A DNA stretch of 7,262 nt from 66-474 sp036568625 (GTDB taxonomy: Bacteria; Pseudomonadota; Gammaproteobacteria; Xanthomonadales; Rhodanobacteraceae): the NCBI GenBank assembly GCA_036568625.1, contig DATCSF010000073.1:1-7262 (forward strand), read 5' to 3'. Position numbers and translations under genes: made by a program. Positions 1-5,779 of the stretch are shown here, piece by piece. Under the pieces are notes generated by a model. That model was not told the origin of the DNA and made no database searches. It saw only the letters and a list, made by a program, of their open reading frames with translations. How positions within the stretch are numbered: position 1 is the stretch's first letter; each line of letters starts with the position of its first letter.

Positions 1-336
1 GCGCTTGTCCTCGTCATCGTGGCTTACGCCGGCGCTGCGCTCGGAAGCCTGCTGCGCCCACGCGTGCGCTCGGTGCTGTGGCGCGCCGACGGCGGTGCAG
101 ACATTGCTCTCGACGACCGCCTTGGCGATCGCCGGCGCGAAGCGCAAGGCGCCATCCACGTCGCGCGCGTGATGGGCCCGCTGATCGCCTTGACATTGCG
201 CTGGCCACCGCGTGGCCGCGCGACACTGTGGCTGCTGCCCGACAACCTCGACGCGGACACCCGCCGCCGGTTGCGCATGCGCCTCGGCGCCGCGGCCGAC
301 GGAAGTTTCGCGTCAGGGAACACCGACAGCGGTTGA
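1..336 (+). CDS. YgfX/CptA-like small membrane protein, 5'-truncated by the window
   Basis: The frame is open from base 1 to a TGA at 334-336, giving 111 visible residues; the true start lies upstream. The first residues (ALVLVIVAYAGAALGSLL) are hydrophobic and look like the end of a membrane hairpin. A soluble tail follows, with the pattern 'VLWRADGG...IHVARVMGPLIALTLRW...RATLWLLPDNLDADTRRRLRMRL'. This matches the layout of YgfX (CptA): a short membrane segment, a small beta-rich part, then 'LW-L-(A/P)D-(S/N)-(M/L)D...RRLR'. In enterobacteria YgfX is encoded beside the succinate dehydrogenase assembly factor SdhE and was proposed to be a toxin acting on cytoskeletal proteins; that role is debated. 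From memory, xanthomonads carry sdh genes, sdhE and a YgfX-like gene ahead of lolC, which would fit here. The family call rests on pattern recall, so the name is tentative, but the coding call is firm. Confidence 0.6.
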   Translation, partial: ALVLVIVAYAGAALGSLLRPRVRSVLWRADGGADIALDDRLGDRRREAQGAIHVARVMGPLIALTLRWPPRGRATLWLLPDNLDADTRRRLRMRLGAAADGSFASGNTDSG

Positions 337-368
337 CGGTCTGAACCGCTTGCCCGCGCACACGGGCA
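328..368 (+). other. Two abutting hairpins over the stop of the first gene
   Basis: AGCGGTT (328-334) pairs with AACCGCT (344-350) around a 9-nt loop. The next base begins a second hairpin, TGCCCG (351-356) with CGGGCA (363-368), around a 6-nt loop. The first arm overlaps the end of the upstream gene. No T-run follows, so this is not a standard Rho-independent terminator. It could be a weak attenuator or an mRNA-protecting structure, or a chance result of high GC. The rest of the 103-nt gap to lolC shows no clear promoter. Confidence 0.3.
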
Positions 369-439
369 TCTGTCACGCTTGCGAGTGCTCCGCCGGCGGG
401 ACGGCCCGAATCCCGCTCCACCTTCGAGTTCCGCCACGC

Positions 440-1684
440 ATGTTCCGTCCTCTCGAACTCTTCATCGGCACCCGCTACATCCGCGCCAAGCGGCGCAATC
501 ACTTCATTTCCTTCATCAGCGTGGTATCGATGCTGGGTTTGATCATCGGCATCACCGCGCTGATCACCGTGATTTCGGTGATGAACGGCTTCGCTGCGGA
601 GCTGCAGTCCCGCATCCTCGGCGCGGTGTCGCAGGCGACGATCACCGGCGTCGCCGACAGCATGCCGAACTGGCAGCGGGCGCTGTCGATCGCAGAACGG
701 GATCCGCACGTCAGAGGTGCCGCGCCGTACGTCGAGCAATATGCGCTGCTCCATGGCAATGACGCGAACCAGGGCGCGGTGATTCGCGGCATCCTGCCCG
801 AGCAGGAGCCGAAAGTGGCCGACATCGGCGCCAAGATGATTGCCGGCAAGTTGACCACGTTGACCCAGGGTTCGTGGGGCATCGTCCTGGGCAGGGATCT
901 CGCACTGCAGCTCGGGGTGAATATCGGCGACAAGGTGGTGGTGTATGCGCCCGTGATCAGCGTCACCCCGATCGGCGCGGTGCCACGCTTGCGCCGTTTC
1001 ACCGTGGTCGGCATCTTCGAGATCGGCATGCAGGAATACGATTCCGGGCTCGCCGTCGTCAACATGCACGATGCCGAGAAGCTGTACCAGATGAGCGGCC
1101 CAAGCGGCATCCGGCTGAAGCTGGATGACCTGTTCGCTGCCAACAAGGTGTCGGCAACGCTGGCCCAGCGACTCGGCGACGCCTATCTGGTGCGCGGCTG
1201 GATGCAGCAGCACGCCAACTTCTTCAAGGCGATCGCGATGGAAAAAATCGTGATGTTCATCATCCTGTCGCTGATCGTCGCAGTGGCGGCATTCAATCTG
1301 GTGTCATCGCTGGTGATGCTGGTCACCGACAAGCAATCGGACATCGCGATCCTGCGCACACTGGGCGCGACACCGCGCAGCATCATGGGCGTGTTCATGA
1401 TCCAGGGCATGATGATTGGGGTGATGGGCATCGTCATCGGCGTGGTCTGCGGCGTCGCGCTTGCGATCAACGTTCCGACGATCGTGGACTGGATCCAGAA
1501 CATCACGGGTTACCAGTTCCTGCCGGAGTCTGTCTACTACATCAACAACGTGCCCAGCAAACTGAGTTGGGCTTCGGTCGGCTGGATCACCGGCATGGCT
1601 TTCCTGTTCTCACTGCTCGCAACGATCTATCCCGCGTGGCGTGCCTCGCGGACGCAGCCGGCAGAGGCCCTCCGGTATGAGTAG
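440..1684 (+). CDS. lolC: LolC/LolE-type lipoprotein-releasing permease
   Basis: This 414-residue protein is the membrane subunit of the Lol ABC exporter, which extracts mature lipoproteins from the inner membrane and hands them to periplasmic LolA. The start MFRPLELFIGTRYIRAKR aligns with E. coli LolC (MYQPVALFIGLRYMRGR), so ATG 440 is chosen; the frame stays open upstream to 212 but that part is unrelated to the family. TM1 is about residues 27-48, ending in VISVMNGF. A large periplasmic domain follows (about 50-268), then TM2 (270-296), a cytoplasmic coupling segment DKQSDIAILRTLGATP (297-312), TM3 (315-345) and TM4 (377-397). The C-terminus TQPAEALRYE is typical. Around 172-186, VTPIGAVPRLRR resembles the LolC 'Hook' that binds LolA (FTPMG...IPSQR in E. 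coli). No good Shine-Dalgarno is visible before 440. The end overlaps lolD by 8 nt. No second permease gene follows lolD, so a LolF-like homodimer is possible. Confidence 0.95.
   Translation: MFRPLELFIGTRYIRAKRRNHFISFISVVSMLGLIIGITALITVISVMNGFAAELQSRILGAVSQATITGVADSMPNWQRALSIAERDPHVRGAAPYVEQYALLHGNDANQGAVIRGILPEQEPKVADIGAKMIAGKLTTLTQGSWGIVLGRDLALQLGVNIGDKVVVYAPVISVTPIGAVPRLRRFTVVGIFEIGMQEYDSGLAVVNMHDAEKLYQMSGPSGIRLKLDDLFAANKVSATLAQRLGDAYLVRGWMQQHANFFKAIAMEKIVMFIILSLIVAVAAFNLVSSLVMLVTDKQSDIAILRTLGATPRSIMGVFMIQGMMIGVMGIVIGVVCGVALAINVPTIVDWIQNITGYQFLPESVYYINNVPSKLSWASVGWITGMAFLFSLLATIYPAWRASRTQPAEALRYE
1663..1667 (+). promoter_or_regulatory. Ribosome binding site of lolD
   Basis: AGAGG lies inside the 3' end of lolC, 9 nt before ATG 1677. 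It supports that start over an in-frame ATG at 1641, which would add 12 residues (MPRGRSRQRPSG) not typical of LolD. Confidence 0.6.
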
Positions 1685-2381
1685 CCAACCGGCCAGTTCG
1701 GTTCTTCGCGCCAGCCATATCGCCAAGACCTACAAGGAAGGCAGCCTGCGCACGCCGGTGCTGCATGACGTGAGTTTCGAGCTGGCGCGCGGCGAGACGC
1801 TGGCGATCGTGGGCGCATCGGGTTCCGGCAAGAGCACGCTGCTGCACATCGTGGGCGGGCTGGACACACCGACCAAGGGATCGGTGGAACTGGAAGGGCG
1901 CGAGTTGTCGAAGTTGCCGGACGCCGAACGCGGCCGCGTGCGCAACCGTTCGCTCGGGTTCGTGTACCAGTTCCACCATCTGCTGCCGGAATTCACCGCG
2001 TTGGAAAACGTTGCGATGCCGCTCTTGATCCGCGGCACGCCGATTCCGGAGGTTCGCGAACAATCGAAGGCATTGCTGGAGCGCGTTGGCCTTGGCCATC
2101 GGCTCGAACACAAGCCCGGCGAATTGTCGGGTGGCGAGCGCCAGCGTTGCGCGATGGCGCGCGCGCTGGTGACGCGGCCGGCGTGCGTGCTGGCCGACGA
2201 GCCCACCGGCAATCTCGATGAACAGAATGCCGCGTCGTTGTACGAGCTGATGCTGGAACTCAACCATGAGATCGGCACGAGCATTGTGCTGGTCACGCAT
2301 GACAAGGGTCTCGCGCACCGGTTGGACCGCGTACTGGAGTTGACCGGCGGGGCGCTGCACCCGATGCAACAATCCGGCTGA
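1677..2381 (+). CDS. lolD: LolD, ATPase of the lipoprotein-releasing ABC transporter
   Basis: This is a 234-residue ABC ATPase; E. coli LolD has 233. It drives lipoprotein release through the permease encoded just upstream. All nucleotide-binding motifs are present: Walker A GASGSGKST (46-54), Q-loop glutamine Q98 in VYQFHHLLPEF, signature LSGGERQR (150-157), Walker B VLADEP (171-176) with catalytic E175, D-loop GNLD (178-181) and switch histidine H208 in LVTHDK. YQFHHLLPEFTALENV is close to the LolD-characteristic stretch after the Q-loop, which separates it from the related MacB and FtsE ATPases. ATG 1677 lies within ATGAGTAG, overlapping the lolC stop, which indicates translational coupling. 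comEC follows after 7 nt. The subunit is cytoplasmic and membrane-associated through the permease coupling helices. Confidence 0.96.
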   Translation: MSSQPASSVLRASHIAKTYKEGSLRTPVLHDVSFELARGETLAIVGASGSGKSTLLHIVGGLDTPTKGSVELEGRELSKLPDAERGRVRNRSLGFVYQFHHLLPEFTALENVAMPLLIRGTPIPEVREQSKALLERVGLGHRLEHKPGELSGGERQRCAMARALVTRPACVLADEPTGNLDEQNAASLYELMLELNHEIGTSIVLVTHDKGLAHRLDRVLELTGGALHPMQQSG

Positions 2382-2388
2382 AGCCGAC

Positions 2389-4776
2389 ATGAGCGCGCGC
2401 AGGGGAAGCCGCGCTGTCCGGACCCTGCCGGGAATGTTGGCCGGTGCGTTGGCGATTCTTGCCGGCGCCGTCGCGGTGCAAATGCTGCCGGTATTGCCGC
2501 CGGTCTGGGTCGACGCGTGCCTTGCGGTTACGGCGCTGGTCGGATTCGGTGCGTGCCTGCGCTGGCGCGTGCCGCCGATCGTGTGGTGCTTGCCGATCGC
2601 GCTGGTGGCGTTCGTGTGGACGGCATGGCGCGCGGATCTCGCAGTGGATGCGCGCCTGTCGCATGCACTGGAAAAACAGGATGTCCTGGTCGTCGGCAAG
2701 GTGACGGGCTTGCCGCACGCACAGGAGGGGTCGACCCGTTTCGACTTCGTGATCGACAGCGCACGCTTTGAACACCGTGCGGTGCCGGTGCGCGGCCACG
2801 TCCGCCTGTCGTGGTATGCCTCGCGCCGACATGCGCCGCCCGCGATCGCGCCGTGCACGACCTGGCGGCTGCGGGTGCGGATGAAGCGCCCGCATGGGCT
2901 GGTCAATCCCGGCGGGATGGATTTCGAGCGCTCGGCCTTGCAGAAGGCCATCGTCGCGACCGGGTACGTGCGCGAAGATCCCGGCAACACGCTGCTCCGC
3001 GCAGGCGCGTGCGTGGACGGCATTCGCGCGCGGGTCGCCCGTGCGATCGAAACGGCGCTGCCGAACGACCCCCATGCGGCGCGTTTGCTGCGCGCGCTTT
3101 CCGTTGGTGACGAGCGTGCGCTCGATGAACACGACTGGCAGGTGGTGCGCGCCACGGGCATCAGCCACCTCATCGCGATCTCGGGCTTCCACGTGGGCCT
3201 GGCCGCGGTATTCGGTGCGTTGCTGGTGCGGCTCGTCTGGCGGCTCTTTCCGGCGCTCGGTCTGTACCTGGCAAGGCCCATGGCCGAGGCCGCCGTCGCG
3301 TTTCCCGTTTCGCTCGCTTACGGCGCCTTGGCCGGCTTCGGTTTGCCGACCACGCGTACCTTGCTGATGATCGCGGTCGTCGCGGGCTGGCGATTGCTGC
3401 GTCGCGGCGGGGGCTTCGGCGAGGGTTTCGGCTTGGCGCTGGCGGCGATCCTGATCGTCGACCCGCTGTCGGTATTGTCCGCGGGTTTCTGGCTGTCGTT
3501 CGCGGGCGTGGCCTTGCTGGCATGGACGCTGTCGCGGGACGCCGGCTGGCGAGGTCGCCTCAAGGAAATCGGGTTCGCGCCGCTTCTGATGACCTTGGCG
3601 CTGCTGCCGCTGACCGTGTGGTTTTTCGGACAGGCATCATTGATCGCGCCGGTCGCGAACCTGGTCGCGGTGCCGTTCGTCAGTTTCGTGATCGTGCCGA
3701 TCGACCTGGCGGCGTGCGTATTGCTGTTCGCGTGGCCCGTGGCCGGGCAGGGGCTGTTGCACGCGTGCGCATATCTGGTTGATGCGCTGTGGTGGTTCTT
3801 GACCCATCTCGCTGCGTGGCCCGCGGCCATGCAGTACCTGCCGCAGACTTCCTTGCTCGCATTCGTGCTGGCCTGCGTCGGCGCGATCTGGCTGCTTGCG
3901 CCGCGCGGCGTTCCGGCCCGCGCACTGGGCGCGTTGTTGCTGTTGCCGCTATGCTTCCCGCGCAGCACGCTTCCGGCGAATGGCGGTTTTCGCGCGACCG
4001 TGATCGACGTGGGGCAGGGACTTTCGGTGCTGGTGCGCACGCGCACGCACGCACTGCTGGTCGATGCGGGCGCGCGCTATCCATCGGGTTTCGACCTGGG
4101 CCAGGCCGCGGTGGTGCCGACGCTGCATGCACTGGGCGTGACGCATCTCGGCGCGCTGGTCATCAGTCACGGCGACAACGACCACGCCGGCGGCGCGGTA
4201 TCCGTACTCGCCGCGTATCCAAACACGCCGGTGTGGGGCGGCGAGCCGGCACGCGGTCCGGTGCCGATGCAGCAATGTCACGCCGGACAACGATGGCGCT
4301 GGGACGGCGTGGATTTCAGCGTGTTGCGCCCGCCCGCGCCGGTCACGATCCAGGGCAACGACGCCGGCTGCGTGCTGCTGGTCACGGGCTCGGGCGGGCG
4401 CCTGCTGTTGCCGGCCGACACCTCGTCCAGGGTCGAACCCGACATCGCGCGCGCGGTGCCGGGCGGCCCGCCGCTGGTGTTGATCGTGCCGCACCACGGC
4501 AGCAAGACCTCGTCCAGCGAGGCGTACCTCGAAACGCTGCGGCCGCGCCTGGCGATCGCCTCCACCGGCTACTTGAATGGCTATCACCATCCCGCGCCCG
4601 AGGTCGTGGCGCGTTATGCCGCACTCGGGATTCCATTGCTGAACACGCCCGCGACCGGCGCCGTGCGCATCGCCTTTCCGGCCGCGGCCGCGCCCCGCAT
4701 CATTTCGGAGGAACGGCTGCGCGAGGCGCATTACTGGCGGGAAACCGGACCGGACGCGCCGACTGCGTCACGCTGA
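2389..4776 (+). CDS. comEC: ComEC/Rec2 DNA-uptake channel protein
   Basis: This 795-residue polytopic protein is the inner-membrane channel for single-stranded DNA in natural transformation. Hydrophobic segments near 14-32, 42-56 and 63-80 precede an extracytoplasmic N-terminal domain (about 85-215) with the family pattern NPGGMDFE (173-180). The Competence domain (about 225-505) has the hallmark GISHLIAISGFHVGL (257-271) and many membrane helices. The C-terminal metallo-beta-lactamase-like domain (about 533-770) begins VIDVGQG (538-544). It keeps HGDNDHAGG (594-602; H594, D596, D598, H599), D677 in LLPADTS, PHHGS (701-705) and TGYLNGYHHP (726-735). All metal-binding motifs look intact, so a nuclease-competent domain is plausible. 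The usual 'GD' before the fifth motif is 'AD' here. Two cysteines in the N-terminal loop (C156, C208) might form a disulfide, as reported for the Bacillus N-loop. The gene begins 7 nt after lolD without a strong Shine-Dalgarno, suggesting coupling. Confidence 0.95.
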   Translation: MSARRGSRAVRTLPGMLAGALAILAGAVAVQMLPVLPPVWVDACLAVTALVGFGACLRWRVPPIVWCLPIALVAFVWTAWRADLAVDARLSHALEKQDVLVVGKVTGLPHAQEGSTRFDFVIDSARFEHRAVPVRGHVRLSWYASRRHAPPAIAPCTTWRLRVRMKRPHGLVNPGGMDFERSALQKAIVATGYVREDPGNTLLRAGACVDGIRARVARAIETALPNDPHAARLLRALSVGDERALDEHDWQVVRATGISHLIAISGFHVGLAAVFGALLVRLVWRLFPALGLYLARPMAEAAVAFPVSLAYGALAGFGLPTTRTLLMIAVVAGWRLLRRGGGFGEGFGLALAAILIVDPLSVLSAGFWLSFAGVALLAWTLSRDAGWRGRLKEIGFAPLLMTLALLPLTVWFFGQASLIAPVANLVAVPFVSFVIVPIDLAACVLLFAWPVAGQGLLHACAYLVDALWWFLTHLAAWPAAMQYLPQTSLLAFVLACVGAIWLLAPRGVPARALGALLLLPLCFPRSTLPANGGFRATVIDVGQGLSVLVRTRTHALLVDAGARYPSGFDLGQAAVVPTLHALGVTHLGALVISHGDNDHAGGAVSVLAAYPNTPVWGGEPARGPVPMQQCHAGQRWRWDGVDFSVLRPPAPVTIQGNDAGCVLLVTGSGGRLLLPADTSSRVEPDIARAVPGGPPLVLIVPHHGSKTSSSEAYLETLRPRLAIASTGYLNGYHHPAPEVVARYAALGIPLLNTPATGAVRIAFPAAAAPRIISEERLREAHYWRETGPDAPTASR

Positions 4777-4791
4777 TGTGCGCGGACACGC

Positions 4792-4800
4792 TGTTATCAT
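4792..4800 (+). promoter_or_regulatory. Possible extended -10 promoter before exbB
   Basis: TGTTATCAT fits the sigma-70 extended -10 form TGnTATAAT with one mismatch in the hexamer. It is an AT-rich spot in a GC-rich gap between comEC and exbB. No convincing -35 box is seen at 16-18 nt upstream; extended -10 promoters often do without one. Transcription would begin near 4807, about 27 nt before the exbB start. Confidence 0.35.
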
Positions 4801-4820
4801 TCGGCGCAAACCCACCTTGT

Positions 4821-4827
4821 GGCGGAG
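4821..4827 (+). promoter_or_regulatory. Ribosome binding site that decides the exbB start
   Basis: GGCGGAG, with core GGAG at 4824-4827, lies 6 nt before GTG 4834. It favours that start over an in-frame GTG at 4819, which would overlap the site and has none of its own. Confidence 0.55.
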
Positions 4828-4833
4828 CTTCGC

Positions 4834-5505
4834 GTGTTCGAAATCCTCAAGGCCGGCGGCTGGGGCATGCTGCCCATCCTGGCGTGCTCGGCGATCGGGC
4901 TCGCGATCGTGCTGGAACGTTTCTGGACCCTGCGCCGCAATGCGGTGCTGCCGCCGGGTCTGGGCGAGCAGGTGCGCAGTTGGGCGCATTCGCAGCAGTT
5001 GAACCCTGCCCACATCCAGGCGCTGCGCGAAAATTCGCCGTTGGGCGAGCTGCTGGCGGCCGCGCTGGAGGTGCGCAACCGCTCGCGCGCGGACATCAAG
5101 GAACGCATCGAAGATACCGGTCGCCACGTGGTGCACGGCCTCGAGCGCTACCTCAATACGCTGGGCACCATCGCGCTGATCGGGCCGCTGCTGGGCCTAT
5201 TGGGCACCGTGTTCGGCCTGATCCGCATGTTCCTCGCGGTGATGGTGTCGGGCGTGGGCGACCCCATGAAGATGGCGGGCGGCATCGGCGAGGCGCTGGT
5301 GTGCACGGCGTCGGGCCTGGTAGTGGCGATCCCGGCATACGTGCTGCACCGTTATTTCCGTTCGCGGGTACGCGGTTACGTGGTGCAGATGGAAAAGCAG
5401 GCGAGCGCGCTGCTGGACGAGCTGTCGCTCGCGCGGCCTGCGCCGGTGGACGCGCGCGCAGCGGCGTCCGCACCCACGCCGCGTGCTGCGCGCGTGGCGA
5501 GCTGA
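4834..5505 (+). CDS. exbB: ExbB/TolQ/MotA-family proton channel subunit
   Basis: This 223-residue inner-membrane protein, with ExbD, forms a proton channel that converts the proton motive force into mechanical work on a periplasmic partner. From GTG 4834 the protein begins (M)FEILKAGGWGML, like other ExbB proteins of this subfamily. TM1 is about residues 11-30 (LERFW follows). A cytoplasmic domain runs about 32-105. TM2 (about 108-134) carries LIGPLLGLLGTVFGLI, and TM3 (about 151-176) carries GGIGEALVCTASGLVVAIPAY, with E153 at the position of the TM3 glutamate of E. coli ExbB (E176). The C-terminal tail after about 200 is rich in Ala, Pro and Arg and looks disordered. A 10-bp inverted repeat (5453-5462 with 5485-5494) lies in the DNA of this tail. 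No tonB-like gene is present. TolQ is a possible alternative, but the pairing with a short ExbD-type gene and msbA fits ExbB better. Confidence 0.88.
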   Translation: MFEILKAGGWGMLPILACSAIGLAIVLERFWTLRRNAVLPPGLGEQVRSWAHSQQLNPAHIQALRENSPLGELLAAALEVRNRSRADIKERIEDTGRHVVHGLERYLNTLGTIALIGPLLGLLGTVFGLIRMFLAVMVSGVGDPMKMAGGIGEALVCTASGLVVAIPAYVLHRYFRSRVRGYVVQMEKQASALLDELSLARPAPVDARAAASAPTPRAARVAS

Positions 5506-5514
5506 ACGTTGCCC

Positions 5515-5528
5515 TTGACCCTATGCCA
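5515..5528 (+). repeat. Left terminal inverted repeat of the element
   Basis: TTGACCCTATGCCA is the exact reverse complement of 5755-5768. Its inner edge also forms part of a 10-bp palindrome, GCCACGTGGC, at 5525-5534, which the right end lacks. Confidence 0.85.
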
Positions 5529-5543
5529 CGTGGCCGCGCCGTC

Positions 5544-5631
5544 GGCCGTTTGCTCGCAGGGCAAGGAACAGTGAGGAAGATGTATGTCGACACGTAGACG
5601 AGCGATGACACAGCCATGCGGGCAAACGGCC
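5544..5631 (+). other. Left internal hairpin of the element
   Basis: GGCCGTTTGCTCGC (5544-5557) pairs with GCGGGCAAACGGCC (5618-5631) over 14 positions. The only non-Watson-Crick pair is T5554 with G5621, a G-U wobble in + strand RNA. The 60-nt loop holds a purine-rich GAGGAAG (5573-5579) and the palindrome TGTCGACA (5585-5592). Confidence 0.7.
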
Positions 5632-5643
5632 CCGGCCCGAAGG

Positions 5644-5744
5644 GTTGCTCCGCAGCGGCTGGCATCCGGCGGTGCGCGCCTTGACCATGGCGCCACCGTG
5701 GCGCTGCGGCGCGCGCCTGGCCTGTCAGCCGCCGCGGAAGCAAC
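5644..5744 (+). other. Right internal hairpin of the element, three nested stems
   Basis: The outer stem pairs 5644-5661 with 5726-5744, with one bulged A and one A-C mismatch (A5654/C5733). The middle stem pairs GGTGCGCGCC (5671-5680) with GGCGCGCGCC (5708-5717), with one wobble (T5673/G5715). The apical stem pairs GCGCCA (5690-5695) with TGGCGC (5699-5704) around CCG. Together they make one long rod interrupted by internal loops. A small CCC-GAA-GGG hairpin (5636-5644) lies at its left foot and would compete for one base. Confidence 0.7.
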
Positions 5745-5754
5745 GCGGCTCAGT

Positions 5755-5768
5755 TGGCATAGGGTCAA
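5755..5768 (-). repeat. Right terminal inverted repeat of the element
   Basis: TGGCATAGGGTCAA on the + strand is the exact reverse complement of 5515-5528. It ends 11 nt before the exbD start codon. A weak Shine-Dalgarno-like CAGG (5769-5772) lies directly outside it, 7 nt from ATG 5780. Confidence 0.85.
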
Positions 5769-5779
5769 CAGGCCCTGAG

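Larger units (their letters stand above)
5515..5768. repeat. 254-bp palindromic element with perfect terminal inverted repeats (ERIC/MITE-like or structured RNA)
   Basis: The element fills almost all of the 274-nt gap between exbB and exbD. It starts 9 nt after the exbB stop and ends 11 nt before the exbD start. Its ends are perfect 14-bp inverted repeats (TTGACCCTATGCCA and TGGCATAGGGTCAA). Inside these, GGCCGC (5532-5537) can pair with GCGGCT (5745-5750), extending the closing stem past a small internal loop. Two further hairpins, 5544-5631 and 5644-5744, then fill the interior, so the whole element folds as a three-way junction. It encodes no transposase and shows no convincing protein. 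The layout recalls intergenic palindromic repeats such as ERIC, or a non-autonomous transposable element. A structured RNA is the main alternative. I could not assign it to a named family, and copy number elsewhere in the genome is unknown. Confidence 0.75.

Noticed and set aside
333..338. TTGACG as a -35 box for lolC
   Set aside because: No -10-like hexamer occurs 16-18 nt downstream; the region there is GC-rich and occupied by the second hairpin.
212..439. Upstream extension of lolC to 212
   Set aside because: The added 76 residues overlap the upstream gene and have no resemblance to the family. The LolC N-terminus begins exactly at ATG 440.
14..1213. Minus-strand open frame of 399 residues opposite the YgfX-like gene and lolC
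   Set aside because: It is the same kind of GC-driven shadow, with His/Arg/Asp-rich sequence and no motif, against a clear LolC on the + strand.
1587..3281. Long minus-strand open frame (564 residues) opposite lolD and comEC
   Set aside because: It lies antisense to two genes with intact family motifs. Its translation is low-complexity Arg/Ala/His-rich and has no recognisable domain. Long antisense frames are common at high GC.
3001..4740. Loss of catalytic residues in the ComEC nuclease-like domain
   Set aside because: On checking, H594, D596, D598, H599, D677, H702, H703 and H734 are all present. Only the glycine before D677 is changed to alanine, which is too slight to claim inactivation.
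5515..5768. Retron or group II intron reading of the palindromic element
   Set aside because: Terminal inverted repeats and branching recall a retron msr-msd, but no reverse transcriptase gene is near. The length is also too short for a group II intron, and no domain V-like hairpin was recognised.
5644..5768. Rho-independent terminator after exbB
   Set aside because: The hairpins are strong but no T-run follows any of them, and exbD and msbA lie directly downstream.
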